Shown: positions 45,736-55,205, counted from the stretch's first letter. The stretch: DNA of 64,000 bases from Haliscomenobacter sp. (GCA_016713275.1 JADJPL010000001.1:248001-312000), one strand, 5' to 3'. Notes: a model not told the origin generated them from the sequence alone. Numbers and translations: made by a program.

Positions 45736-48270
45736 TTATTGAGGGGACTCCAGCAGAAGCACCTCTACGCGCTGGTTTTCCCGGCGCCCAGACATGGAAT
45801 CATTGCTGGCCACCGGCACTCGTTTCCCCAGCCCGGAGCTTCGTACGCGGTCTGGAGAAATCCCTCTGGAGGTCAAAAACTCAGCCACCGTAGCCGCTCT
45901 TTCCTGCGTGATTTCCTGTGCGAAAGAGTGCGAGCAGAGGCTATTGGTGTGTATCTCAATGTCGGCGCGCAAGGATGGATTCTGAATCAGCAGCTCAGCA
46001 AGGCGCGAAAGCTCGATCCGGGAAACTGGCTGAAGCTGGGCAGAATTCGGCTCAAAAAGGATATTATCTAACTGAACCTTGGACTGGTCTTTTATCGGAT
46101 GCATGGCGATGTCCAGCTTTGCCGTCCGTATCCCAACAACCAAAAGGGTATCCCCAGCCTCTTCCAAGGCGGCGTTTTCCTCTGCCATCTTTTTCCGATA
46201 GCTTTTTTCCAGGCTAATTTGTTTTTGGATCAGGTGTTCTATGTTTTGACTGAGAAACAGGGACTGTTCGCGGTGCAGATCCAAAAGCATGTCAAACTCC
46301 AGAAACGCGTTGACGGGGTTCTCCAGTCGAGCCAGAAGCTGGTTGTAGGTTTCCTGGAAGAGACGGACGCGGAGGGAGTCGGCAATAGGTTCTTGCCACC
46401 GCTGGCGGACGGGGTCCGGATAAGGGCTCTGCGGCAACAAACGGGCGAGGGAATACTCGGAAGGAGCGCCGTTAAGTTTTCGCATCCGTTTGTCGCCTAC
46501 CCCTTGTAAAATCGGAAGCTGGGATTCGGACACCGTTCCCCGCAAGCTGGATAGCGTCGTTTGAATGAGTTCGTTTTCGAGGATGCGCAACACAGAGTCT
46601 TTGAGCAGGTAAGCCATTTCTATTTGCACGGCTTCATAAAAGCCGGCGAAACTCAACGGGGCGTCCGTTGCCGTTTCTCGGAACGCATCCTGGGCTTCCG
46701 CGTCGGTCACCTTTCTGCGCTGGCGTTCCCGAAGCTCCTGAATCCTGCCCTCGGCAGTCTGTGGATACACTTTTCCTCCGGGGTAGGCATACAAGGAATA
46801 AGGGTCTCCGGGGTCGGCATCGCCTCTGAAAAGGAATTCCTGCTCTACCGACCAGGATTTGATGTACTGCTCGCGCGTGGCGTCGTAGCTGCTGCGAAGT
46901 TGCTGAAGATAAAAATTGCTACTGAAGAGGACGGAATCTTTTTGTCCTGGTAAAGCACACAACGTGGCAATCCGGGCAAGTTCATCCGCCCGCATTTTTT
47001 CAATGGCTGGAATTAACCTGCTCAGTTCCAGCTTACGGGATTGGAGTTTGTCGATTTCCTGATCGCGTTGCCGGTACAGCGGTTCGCTTCGATATAGCTC
47101 GGCCAAAAGGCCCTGCTCCTGATCTACTTGCTCCTGCCAGGAGCCTCCCGGAACGAAATAGGAACTGGAAGAAAAAAAGCCCTGGCACTGTGCGTAAATA
47201 CCTATGGTCTGGCTTTGTGGGACCAGGAGGAGAAAGCGGCCGTTTTGGTCCAGCGGCGCCCCACATCGAATAGGCTGGCTGGCATTATTTTCGATGCTGT
47301 AAACGCATATTTTGGCCTGCCGGACAGGGGTAGAAGCGTCTTCGGCGAGCACTTGGCCGGAAAGCAGGAACATACGGGAGGGCAGCAAATCGAGGGGCAG
47401 TTGGCTACAATAAATTCTCGAGTCCTGCCCTGGCCTGCCTACCGTAAAAAAAGCGCGTTCATCCGTTTCGGAAAAGAAAAACTGGGACTCGTCCTCCGGA
47501 GAATTGATCCCCGGGCCAAGAGATATGGGCGCGCTCCAATTAGACCAGGTATCGTCGAGGCGGCGCGACAAATAAAGATCCGTTCCTCCCATGCCTCCGG
47601 GGCGGTCGGAGGAGAAATACAGACTATGGCCATCCGGGGCAATAAAGGCACTGGTTTCCCGGTAGGGGGAGTTGACAGCCGGGCCTATTGGAATAGGCGT
47701 AGACCAAAGGCCTTGCCTGATTTTCCTGGAGACATAGAGGTTTTCGTCTTCGCTTTCCCCGGGAATAGCAGCCGCCAGCACCAGGATATCCTCTTCTACG
47801 GAAACATGCCAGTGGCTTAACGCGATATCTTTATTCTCCCAACCTTCGATCCGCATTGGTTCCGGCCTTTGCCAGCTGCGCCCCTGACGCCTGGAATACG
47901 CCAGCGAGCCAAGGCCCGAATCTTCCCTGTTCCATAGAAAAAGTACATTCCCATCCAGACTGATGCCCATGACCTGGTTGTTGGAATCGTCGTTCAAAGG
48001 ATTGCCGGCGTTTACCGGTCTGGAAAATTGGGAAGCTCCTGTTTGTAAGGCCTGCCAAATATCGTCTTTGTCCGACAAGCCAAAATTTGAAGGGTGTTTG
48101 CTAAATGTGCAGAAAAACTCGGCGCCGTTGATGGAGACGACCGGATTGGATTCCGGGTTCGCGGTTTGGGAGAACAGCCAACGGGACTGGACAGAAGCGG
48201 GAGCCTGCCCTTCAAGCCGGACAGCCAACATCCCGATGCACACCAATACCACACCAACCACTTTACGCAT
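45736..48270 (-). CDS. OmpA-family protein with PD40 propeller repeats
   Basis: 844 residues. A signal peptide (1-22) is followed by a propeller of PD40-type repeats (about 40-285; LYFSSDRPGGMGGTDLYLSR is the clearest), a beta-sandwich-like part (about 300-370), a long helical/coiled-coil middle (about 390-720), and a C-terminal OmpA peptidoglycan-binding domain (about 745-844; FEPNSAQLQPVSRIELSRLA, ERAATVAEFLTSRGI, GRRENQRVEVLL). This PD40-plus-OmpA layout is common in Bacteroidota envelope proteins, some tied to T9SS (PorE-like). The coiled-coil insert is unusual for that group. A -7 box lies about 71 bases upstream. Confidence 0.88.
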   Translation of the reverse strand: MRKVVGVVLVCIGMLAVRLEGQAPASVQSRWLFSQTANPESNPVVSINGAEFFCTFSKHPSNFGLSDKDDIWQALQTGASQFSRPVNAGNPLNDDSNNQVMGISLDGNVLFLWNREDSGLGSLAYSRRQGRSWQRPEPMRIEGWENKDIALSHWHVSVEEDILVLAAAIPGESEDENLYVSRKIRQGLWSTPIPIGPAVNSPYRETSAFIAPDGHSLYFSSDRPGGMGGTDLYLSRRLDDTWSNWSAPISLGPGINSPEDESQFFFSETDERAFFTVGRPGQDSRIYCSQLPLDLLPSRMFLLSGQVLAEDASTPVRQAKICVYSIENNASQPIRCGAPLDQNGRFLLLVPQSQTIGIYAQCQGFFSSSSYFVPGGSWQEQVDQEQGLLAELYRSEPLYRQRDQEIDKLQSRKLELSRLIPAIEKMRADELARIATLCALPGQKDSVLFSSNFYLQQLRSSYDATREQYIKSWSVEQEFLFRGDADPGDPYSLYAYPGGKVYPQTAEGRIQELRERQRRKVTDAEAQDAFRETATDAPLSFAGFYEAVQIEMAYLLKDSVLRILENELIQTTLSSLRGTVSESQLPILQGVGDKRMRKLNGAPSEYSLARLLPQSPYPDPVRQRWQEPIADSLRVRLFQETYNQLLARLENPVNAFLEFDMLLDLHREQSLFLSQNIEHLIQKQISLEKSYRKKMAEENAALEEAGDTLLVVGIRTAKLDIAMHPIKDQSKVQLDNILFEPNSAQLQPVSRIELSRLAELLIQNPSLRADIEIHTNSLCSHSFAQEITQERAATVAEFLTSRGISPDRVRSSGLGKRVPVASNDSMSGRRENQRVEVLLLESPQ

Positions 48271-48340
48271 GACTCTGATTCCATTTGTCCCGGAAAAGCC
48301 CGGGATTCCCCTGCGAAATGAACTTCACTCCCTTGTAGGA

Positions 48341-48348
48341 CAAAATTA
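48341..48348 (-). promoter_or_regulatory. Putative -7 box of the OmpA/PD40 gene
   Basis: TAATTTTG on the minus strand matches TANNTTTG, about 71 bases upstream of the ATG at 48268-48270. Confidence 0.33.
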
Positions 48349-48418
48349 ACCTTACCGGGTTTAAGATGAAAGGGGGAATTCAATAATAAATCGGATTTAA
48401 GAAACTTTTAATACCCGA

Positions 48419-49528
48419 TCATAGATCGTAGGTGATTTCCACCTCGCTTTCAAGGGGCCTGGACTGGCACGTCAGGATAAACCCCGCCGAGATCTCTTCC
48501 TCGTCGAGCGCATGACACACATCCATGCGCACACTCCCTTTCAACACCTTGGCCATGCAGGTTGAACAGGCCCCGGAAGTACAGGAATAGGGCGGGTTAA
48601 CCCTTTGGTCGATCAGCTCGTCGAGTATGGTCTTTTTTGCCGGCACCGTCACCTCAAATACTTTTCCCTGCCAATGCACCTTTACGGAAGCGCCGTCCAC
48701 CACGCCGCCCCCGGCAGGTTTGGCTTCCGGCAGGTCATTCGAGAAAAACTCGACCAGGATTTGGTTCTTTGGAATGCCCTCTGCCTCCAAGGTAGCGGTT
48801 ACTGTCTGGATCATTCCGCCAGGTCCACAAACCAGATAGACCTCCTCTTTCGCCGTTTTGGGGTGGCTTTTAAGGAAGTCTTTGACCATGGCGGCGTCTA
48901 TCCGGCCGGTTTTCCCCTCCCATTGGGTGGCGCCTTTGGAAAAAAGCCCGCCAATTCCTTTGGGTTTTTCGCGAAGCGGCTGACTCAGGGTATGCACTAC
49001 CGAAAGCTGGCCTGCATACCGCTGTTGCAGGGCCGCAAGTTCCTCCCGGAACAGGATGCAACTTTCGTTGCGGTTTCCGTAGAGCAGGTTAATGGCGCTT
49101 TGGGGCTCTTCCTCCAGGATGGTTTTGAGGATGGACATCAAGGGGGTGATCCCGCTTCCCGCTCCGAAAAGGTAATAGGTTTTACGGCTATCGGGGTCTA
49201 TAGCGGGAGTAAAACGGCCCTGAGGGGGCAGGACCTCCAGGGTTTGTCCAGCTTTTACCTGATCATTTAAGTAGTTGGAAACCAGCCCGTTTTTTACCCG
49301 TTTTACGGTAATGGCCATATCCGCCTCGGTCGGGCTGCTGCACATCGAATATGCTCTTCTTACCTCTTTTCCATTAATGGTTAGCCGAAGGGTAAGGTAT
49401 TGCCCCGGCATATAGGAAAAAGATTCTTCCGCTTCCTTCGGTTTTTCGAAAACCAGCGTCACGGCGTCGGTTCCTTCCGGGCGAACCGCTTTCACCGGCA
49501 GGCTATAAAATGCTGAACGAGTTTCCAT
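48419..49528 (-). CDS. FAD/2Fe-2S ferredoxin reductase, PaaE-like
   Basis: 369 residues from the ATG at 49526-49528; the longer frame to 49675 is not supported. Domain order: FAD-binding barrel (RAYSMCSSP), NAD(P)-binding domain (FGAGSGITPLMS, VYLVCGPGGMI), and a C-terminal plant-type ferredoxin with the ligands C-x4-C-x2-C and a distal C (PYSCTSGACSTCMAKV, ILTCQSRP). Such proteins pass electrons from NAD(P)H to oxygenases. It is divergent from an alkane hydroxylase gene 181 bases away, so it is likely the electron donor of that enzyme. It could also serve phenylacetyl-CoA epoxidation, but no paa genes are nearby. Confidence 0.88.
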   Translation of the reverse strand: METRSAFYSLPVKAVRPEGTDAVTLVFEKPKEAEESFSYMPGQYLTLRLTINGKEVRRAYSMCSSPTEADMAITVKRVKNGLVSNYLNDQVKAGQTLEVLPPQGRFTPAIDPDSRKTYYLFGAGSGITPLMSILKTILEEEPQSAINLLYGNRNESCILFREELAALQQRYAGQLSVVHTLSQPLREKPKGIGGLFSKGATQWEGKTGRIDAAMVKDFLKSHPKTAKEEVYLVCGPGGMIQTVTATLEAEGIPKNQILVEFFSNDLPEAKPAGGGVVDGASVKVHWQGKVFEVTVPAKKTILDELIDQRVNPPYSCTSGACSTCMAKVLKGSVRMDVCHALDEEEISAGFILTCQSRPLESEVEITYDL

Positions 49529-49709
49529 TTCGCTTCGGTGCACGTGTTTTGATTCACCCCTATAACGCTTTGCAGGCGGTGAGGTTGCCAGGCCTCCTGG
49601 TTTTTTTCCATTCAGATTCTCTTTGGGCGTCTTAGGTTCCGGAAAACGGCACTGCCCGCTCTGGTGCGGCAGCAAATAATTGTTTATTTTGAGGGGTAAA
49701 AAAGAAGGT

Positions 49710-50768
49710 ATGGCAGTTAAATGGAACGATTGGAAATACCTGATCGCTTATGTCGCGCCGCTTGCGGCAATAACGGGTATTTATGTTAAAGGCCATTGGT
49801 CCTTTGCCGGGATTTATGTGGGGTTTCTCCTGATTCCTTTATTCGAGATCTTAAGTCCGGTATCTCCCCAAAATCTTCCTGCAGAAGAGGAAGAAAAAAA
49901 GGAAACATCGCGATTTTTTGACCTGCTGTTATACCTCAATCTTCCGCTCCTGTATCTTCTTATCGGGTATTATTTATTCACAGTAGCCGAAGGCGGGTTG
50001 CGGGCTTTCGAGATCCTGGGTATGACGCTCAGCACGGGGTTGATTGTAGGAACGATCGGCATTAATGTGGCGCATGAGATTGGGCACCGCCCGAACCCTT
50101 TCGACCAAATCTTTTCCAAACTATTGTTGATGAGCGCTTTGTATATGCACTTCAACATTGAGCACAACCGGGGGCACCACAAGAACATCGGTACCGACGA
50201 AGACCCGGCTTCTGCCCGGTTCAACGAATGGGTCTACGCTTTCTGGTTCCGGTCGGTCACCGGGGGCTATCTCCACGCCTGGAAACTGGAAGCAGACCGC
50301 ATGCGCCGGGAGCGGAGGCCCGTCCTGAGCTGGCAAAACGAGATGCTGCGCTTCCAGGTATTTCAGGTGCTTTACCTGTTGGCTATCGGGTGGGGGTTCG
50401 GATGGAAACTCGTACCCTATGCCATAGCTATAGCGTTTTTCGGCATTTTAATGTTGGAATGCGTCAACTATATCGAACATTACGGGCTCCGCCGGAAAAA
50501 GGGGCCATCCGGAAAGTACGAGCCGGTTAGCCCCCGGCATTCCTGGAACTCGGACCACGAGGTCGGCAGGATTTTCCTCTACGAACTGACCCGGCATTCG
50601 GACCACCACTACAAAGCCACCCGAAAATACCAGGTGCTCCGGCATTTTGAAGAAAGCCCCCAACTCCCTTTTGGTTATCCTACCTCCATCATCCTTGCGC
50701 TGATCCCGCCTCTGTGGTTCCGCATCATGAACTCACGGGTGAAACAATGGGAACTTCAGCCTGCCTGA
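49710..50768 (+). CDS. alkB: Membrane alkane 1-monooxygenase, diiron type
   Basis: 352 residues from the ATG at 49710 (MAVKWND); a TTG frame start at 49680 is less likely. All histidine motifs of integral-membrane alkane hydroxylases are present: HEIGH (122-126), EHNRGHH (151-157), NYIEHYGL (253-260) and RHSDHH (295-300), among about six hydrophobic helices. It oxidises a terminal methyl group of medium- or long-chain alkanes, or a related chain, to the alcohol. The divergent ferredoxin-reductase gene is the likely electron source in place of rubredoxin. No rubredoxin gene is in the window. This is not the DNA-repair dioxygenase of the same name. Confidence 0.92.
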   Translation: MAVKWNDWKYLIAYVAPLAAITGIYVKGHWSFAGIYVGFLLIPLFEILSPVSPQNLPAEEEEKKETSRFFDLLLYLNLPLLYLLIGYYLFTVAEGGLRAFEILGMTLSTGLIVGTIGINVAHEIGHRPNPFDQIFSKLLLMSALYMHFNIEHNRGHHKNIGTDEDPASARFNEWVYAFWFRSVTGGYLHAWKLEADRMRRERRPVLSWQNEMLRFQVFQVLYLLAIGWGFGWKLVPYAIAIAFFGILMLECVNYIEHYGLRRKKGPSGKYEPVSPRHSWNSDHEVGRIFLYELTRHSDHHYKATRKYQVLRHFEESPQLPFGYPTSIILALIPPLWFRIMNSRVKQWELQPA

Positions 50769-50807
50769 GGATTTGGACTGCCTCAAAAGACGAATGGGAA
50801 ATACCGG

Positions 50808-51446
50808 CTAAAGCAATACCCGAAGCAGCAGGGCGATACCAAAAACGATCAAAGCCGCCCCTGACACTTTTCGCAGCCACAGCAAATGGACCGGCCGCAA
50901 CACCGCCCGGATCCGTTTGGCCATAAATACTTTGAGAAAATCCCCGGAAACAACCATGCCCATTATACCTCCAAAGAAGAGCAGCGCATCGGAGCGGCTC
51001 AGATCATCCCGTACGATGACCGTACTCATTAACCCCATCCAGAAAAAAATCGTAAAGGGGTTGATTGTATTGATCAAAAACCCTTTGAGCCATAGCGAGA
51101 GGTAAGAAGTAGGCGGATGGGCGCGCAACGCCAGCGCATCATCCTGTACATAGAGGTTCTTAGGGACCGTCATCAACGCAACCAGGCCAAACAACGTCAG
51201 CACGGCGCTCCCGGCAATACCGACCGTCGTGCTGAAATGGTCGCGGGCGGTGAATTGGGATAAATACGACATGCCGCCATACACGGCAAAGATATAAAGG
51301 AGGTCGCTCATCCAAATCCCAAGGCCAACCATAGTCCCTGCCCGAAGCCCTTCCTCGACCCCCGTCTGCACCAGGGTAAAAAATAATGGCCCCACCATCA
51401 GGCAAAGAACTAACCCAATTTTGATGCCATCAATGAATAGCGCCAT
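50808..51446 (-). CDS. LysE-family amino acid exporter
   Basis: 212 residues with about six hydrophobic helices. Family features are the N-terminal IKIGLVLCLMVGPLFFTLVQTGVEEGLRAG and the middle KGFLINTINPFTIFFWMGL. LysE/RhtB proteins export amino acids or small metabolites from the cytoplasm; the substrate is unknown. The gene sits between the alkane hydroxylase gene (convergent) and the GH3-like gene (same strand, 21 bases upstream), with which it may be cotranscribed. Confidence 0.88.
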   Translation of the reverse strand: MALFIDGIKIGLVLCLMVGPLFFTLVQTGVEEGLRAGTMVGLGIWMSDLLYIFAVYGGMSYLSQFTARDHFSTTVGIAGSAVLTLFGLVALMTVPKNLYVQDDALALRAHPPTSYLSLWLKGFLINTINPFTIFFWMGLMSTVIVRDDLSRSDALLFFGGIMGMVVSGDFLKVFMAKRIRAVLRPVHLLWLRKVSGAALIVFGIALLLRVLL

Positions 51447-51467
51447 GGTATTCCTGCTCTTAACTCC

Positions 51468-53006
51468 TTATTTGGAGCGATTCGCTTGCACAAAAGCCTC
51501 CCACTCCCGGAACGCCTCGTGGCGCATAACCCTGGGGAATTTGTTTTGTCCCCCCATTTTGCCATGCAATTCATGCCACTTGTAGAAAAGGGAAACGGGA
51601 ATCACCTCCACCTCAATATCTTTCAGCACAGAGGCTCGTTCAATTCCATAGTCGTCGTTGACTTCCTTGAGGCGCTGATCCAAAAGCGGGATAATCCGGG
51701 CAGGCTCGACCAACGGGTCGGCCCCAATGTACCATTTATGCGCAAAGAAAGACCCCGAGCGGATGGCAGAAACCGTAAATTCCGGGATACTAACGTTGAG
51801 TACTTCCTCCACATGCTGGATCCCCTGGTTCATGTTGTCGATTGACAAGTGCTCTCCACAAATACTGAGGTAGTGCTTGGTGCGCCCGCTGATAATGATT
51901 TCCGACCGGGGCACATCGGTAAACCGCACGGTATCTCCGATCAGGTAGCGCCAGGCGCCGGAGCAGGTACTTAGTACCAACGCATAATCAATCCCTTCTT
52001 TCACATCGGCAATCGTCACCGTTTTGGGATTCCCAATCAGGTTGCCCTCTTCGTCGAAATGTTCGCTGGTGAAGGGAATAAACTCGTAGAAGATCCCATC
52101 GTGAAGGAGCATTTTCATGGAGCGGGTCTGGGGCCGGGCCTGGAAAGCGATAAAGCCTTCAGAGGCCAGGTAGGAATCCAGATAGACCAGCGGCTTGGCC
52201 GTCAGTTTTTCGAATCCTTTGCGGTAGGGTTCAAAATGCACCCCCCCATGTACGCAGACGGTGAGGTTTGGCCAAATATCGTGGATGGTTTCCAGCTGAT
52301 AATGCGCAATAATCCGCTCCATCATCAGTTGCAACCAGGAAGGGATACCTGCAAGGAAACCAACATCCCATTCCGGCGCTTTTTTGACAATCTCGGAGAT
52401 CCGCTCTTCGTAACTCCTGATCCGGGCAATCTTAACGCCCGGTTTGTAATAGGGCCTGAGCCAGATAGGCGGTTTGCTCGCGTTGATCCCGCTGAGATCG
52501 CCGAGATAATGATCGCCTTGGTCGATCAGATCGGTCGATCCTCCGAGCATCATCATGCCTTTGGTGTAGAGTTGTGGATCAATTGGGAAGCGCGACAAGG
52601 CAAAGAACATTTTCAGCCCTGCCCGGCGCATCGCCCGCTGCATGTCTTCGCTGACAGGGATGTGTTTGCTCGGGGCGCCGGAAGTTCCTGAACTCAGGGC
52701 GAAATATTTGATCCGGCCACGCCACGCCACGTTTTCCACATCGTTCAGCGACATGTGCCACCAGCGGTCGTGCATGGTGTTGTAGTCAAACAGAGGGACT
52801 TTTTCCTGAAAGGCGCGAATAGGATCTTCATCGCGCAGGATGTCCTTGAAATCGTAGTATTGGCCGAAAGAAGTAATAGAAGCCCTTCGAATCAATCGTT
52901 TAAAGGTATTCAGCTGGTGCTGATAGGGCTTCGCCTGGAGGATCCGGCTTTCGAGTCTGCCACCCAGGGTGGCGTTGCGTTTGATCAGCGCTCCAAAAAT
53001 CGGCAT
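51468..53006 (-). CDS. GH3-family acyl-adenylating enzyme
   Basis: 512 residues. It matches the GH3 auxin-responsive family: YFALSSGTSGAPSKHIPVSE (ATP loop), the middle YLASEGFIAFQ (the YxxSEG motif) and the C-terminal ISGRTKHYLSICGEHLSIDN. In plants GH3 enzymes join amino acids to acyl hormones; bacterial members are mostly uncharacterised and could join an amino acid or amine to an acid. It lies upstream of the LysE exporter gene on the same strand (21-base gap). A TANNTTTG-like box (TATTTTTG, 53048-53055) lies about 42 bases upstream of the ATG. Confidence 0.9.
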   Translation of the reverse strand: MPIFGALIKRNATLGGRLESRILQAKPYQHQLNTFKRLIRRASITSFGQYYDFKDILRDEDPIRAFQEKVPLFDYNTMHDRWWHMSLNDVENVAWRGRIKYFALSSGTSGAPSKHIPVSEDMQRAMRRAGLKMFFALSRFPIDPQLYTKGMMMLGGSTDLIDQGDHYLGDLSGINASKPPIWLRPYYKPGVKIARIRSYEERISEIVKKAPEWDVGFLAGIPSWLQLMMERIIAHYQLETIHDIWPNLTVCVHGGVHFEPYRKGFEKLTAKPLVYLDSYLASEGFIAFQARPQTRSMKMLLHDGIFYEFIPFTSEHFDEEGNLIGNPKTVTIADVKEGIDYALVLSTCSGAWRYLIGDTVRFTDVPRSEIIISGRTKHYLSICGEHLSIDNMNQGIQHVEEVLNVSIPEFTVSAIRSGSFFAHKWYIGADPLVEPARIIPLLDQRLKEVNDDYGIERASVLKDIEVEVIPVSLFYKWHELHGKMGGQNKFPRVMRHEAFREWEAFVQANRSK

Positions 53007-53167
53007 ATTTTAGTGGGCTTTTATTTGGTTTTTAACCTGGCAGCGCACAAAAATAGCAGAAATCTTGCAAATAGAGCAGGATTGGCAACAGCCAGGATGC
53101 TATTAATAACAACCGCAGCGCCTGGCGGGTTCTGCGGCGTGCCTGGCGCCGCCCTGTTTTTGCCTTG

Positions 53168-53995
53168 CTACCTTCGGCTTCCGCCGGCCGACGGGCATCG
53201 AAGCGAGCCGAAATACCGGACGATGCCCACTTTCGCGAATACGTACATATCCTTGTTTTTGCTGTTTCCCCGCTGGGTTCCAGCTTGGCCCAACTGGCTG
53301 TCGTTAACCCCGGGAACGTCGATAGACCGGTCGGACAACGCCACCGCCAGGTCCCCTCGTGCCCGCCCGAGATCCCGTTTGTCCGGATAAACCGTACTGA
53401 CATCGTCGAGGTAATCCGTTGAGGCATTGCGGGCGCTGATCTCCAGATTCACACTCCAGGCAGCGTTCAGGTCAAATTTAAATCCGCCGCCGTAAGACAA
53501 CGCGGGTTGGACGGCGAAATATTCCTCCCCTTTAAACTGCCCTTCGGTGCCCAGGGGCCGCAATTCAACCCAGCGGCCCTGATACTCCGCCTCAGGGTTA
53601 AAAGAGAAAATGGCGATGCCGGCAAAAAGGTACGGGGTAAAAAAAGCATCGCGGCTCCCGTGAATATACGGCAGGAAGTTAAACTCAAATTCCGCCGAAC
53701 CCTCAATGATTTGGGAACGAAAGCTCAAATTTCTCGCCTGTTCGTAAATATTTTTGGATACCGCGTCGCTGGCTTCGATACGGCCAAAGGATGCGCCCAT
53801 CTTAAAACAGACCCGCTCATTGAAATTGAACCGCCCCATTACCCCGGCGGCAAGGTTCGGCATACCGAGATAATAATTGGTATTCAGATCGCCAAAGTAG
53901 TAAGATACACCTCCCCAAGCGCCTGCTTCCCATCCCCGCTGTCCATGCAAACTACAGGCAGCCAGCAAAAACAATCCCAACGCTAGTTTTTTCAC
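53168..53995 (-). CDS. porG: T9SS outer-membrane protein PorG (DUF6089-like)
   Basis: About 275 residues from a GTG at 53993-53995 (another GTG at 54002-54004 is possible). A signal peptide (KKLALGLFLLAACSLHG) is followed by a small beta-barrel: GGVSYYFGDLNTNYYLGMPNLAAGVMGRFN, TPYLFAGIAIFSFNPEAEYQ and DYLDDVSTVYPDKRDLG are typical of the PorG/DUF6089 proteins of the type IX secretion system. It would sit in the outer membrane. The gene follows nadA on the same strand. A single-base deletion in nadA makes the raw frame run on into porG, but the two are separate genes. Confidence 0.8.
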   Translation of the reverse strand: MKKLALGLFLLAACSLHGQRGWEAGAWGGVSYYFGDLNTNYYLGMPNLAAGVMGRFNFNERVCFKMGASFGRIEASDAVSKNIYEQARNLSFRSQIIEGSAEFEFNFLPYIHGSRDAFFTPYLFAGIAIFSFNPEAEYQGRWVELRPLGTEGQFKGEEYFAVQPALSYGGGFKFDLNAAWSVNLEISARNASTDYLDDVSTVYPDKRDLGRARGDLAVALSDRSIDVPGVNDSQLGQAGTQRGNSKNKDMYVFAKVGIVRYFGSLRCPSAGGSRR

Positions 53996-54077
53996 AGTAT
54001 TCACGTTTCTAATAAATTGACCACTTCCCCCATTAACGGAAAAAGTACAAGCGTTGGTATATGGAGGGAAAAACCCT

Positions 54078-55093
54078 TTAATCTTTGGAGACCAAACCAG
54101 CATTCGCGGAAATCTCCAGCATCCGGTCAATACAAACCCGGCCCTCCTGAATAATCCATTCCGGCAGGATGATCTCCGGGGCTTCATATTGCAGGCAAAG
54201 GTAGAGCTTCTCCAGGGTGTTGAGGCGCATGTACGGGCATTCGTTGCAGGCGCAGGTGTTGTCCGGAGGCGCGGGAATAAACACCTTTCCGGAGACGCTT
54301 TTTCCATTTGATGGATAATCCCCGATTCGGTAGCCACGATAAATTCCCGGGCTTCGCTGTTGATGGTAAAATTCAACAAGCCGGTAGTGGACCCTATAAA
54401 CGCCGCTTTTTCCAGGATATGGGCCTCGCATTCCGGATGAGCAATCAACAACGCTTCCGGATGGCGGGCCATGAGCTTCGCAATCTTTTCTGCAGAAAAA
54501 ATTTCATGAACCATGCAGGCCCCGTTCCAAAGGACCATCTCCCTGCCCGTTTTTTTCTGCAAATAGGCGCCCAGGTTTTTATCCGGCGCAAAAATGATGG
54601 GCTGGTCCTTGGGGATACTGTTAATGATATGCACTGCATTGGATGACGTACAGCAAATGTCGGTCATCGTTTTCATCTCTGCGGTACAGTTCACATAACT
54701 GACCACCACATGGTCCGGATATTTTTCCTTGAACTTCCGAAACACCGGCGCCGGAGCGGAATCCGCCAGGGAACAACCCGCTTTCAAGTCGGGCAAAAGC
54801 ACCTTTTTCCCAGGAGACAGCATCTTGGCCGTTTCTGCCATAAAATGAACCCCCGCGAAAACAATGATATCCGCGTCTGTTTTCGCCGCTTTTTGAGACA
54901 ATCCCAGGCTGTCTCCAATAAAATCCGCAATATCCTGAATATCCGGCTCCTGGTAATAATGGGCCAGAATCACAGCATTTTTTTCCTTCTTTAATCTTTG
55001 GATCGCTTCAAACAGATCCAGGGTGGGGTCGACGTCGAGGTCGAGAAACCCTTTTACCTCCAATTCGCTTTTTGCTTTGGCTAAGGCACTCAT
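54078..55093 (-). CDS. nadA: Quinolinate synthase (frameshifted here)
   Basis: About 338 residues once repaired. NadA makes quinolinate from iminoaspartate and dihydroxyacetone phosphate for NAD synthesis, using a 4Fe-4S cluster. Visible parts are NAVILAHYYQEPDIQDIADFIGDSLGLS, FAGVHFMAETAKMLSP, YVNCTAEMK-TMTDICCTSSNAV and the C-terminal NTCACNECPYM with cluster cysteines. The frame breaks near 54290: one G is missing on the minus strand in TCTCCGGAAAGG; repair joins QMEKASP to GKVFIPAPPDN. The start ATG is at 55091-55093. porG follows. A -7 box is about 50 bases upstream. Confidence 0.92.
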
Positions 55094-55142
55094 GTGGTAT
55101 GGTTTTCTGGCGTTTCATGAAATAAAACCTACTTACATAACG

Positions 55143-55150
55143 CAAAAATA
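55143..55150 (-). promoter_or_regulatory. Putative -7 box of nadA
   Basis: TATTTTTG on the minus strand matches TANNTTTG, about 50 bases upstream of the nadA ATG. Confidence 0.38.
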
Positions 55151-55205
55151 GCAAAATGGTTTGCTTAGTTTAAAATCTAAACTAAGAATTTTGACGCGCC
55201 ATTCA

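Noticed and set aside
53168..55093. A 641-residue NadA-PorG fusion protein
   Set aside because: One missing base in nadA moves the frame into porG. The true NadA C-terminus with its cluster cysteines lies in the adjacent frame, and porG has its own start and signal peptide.
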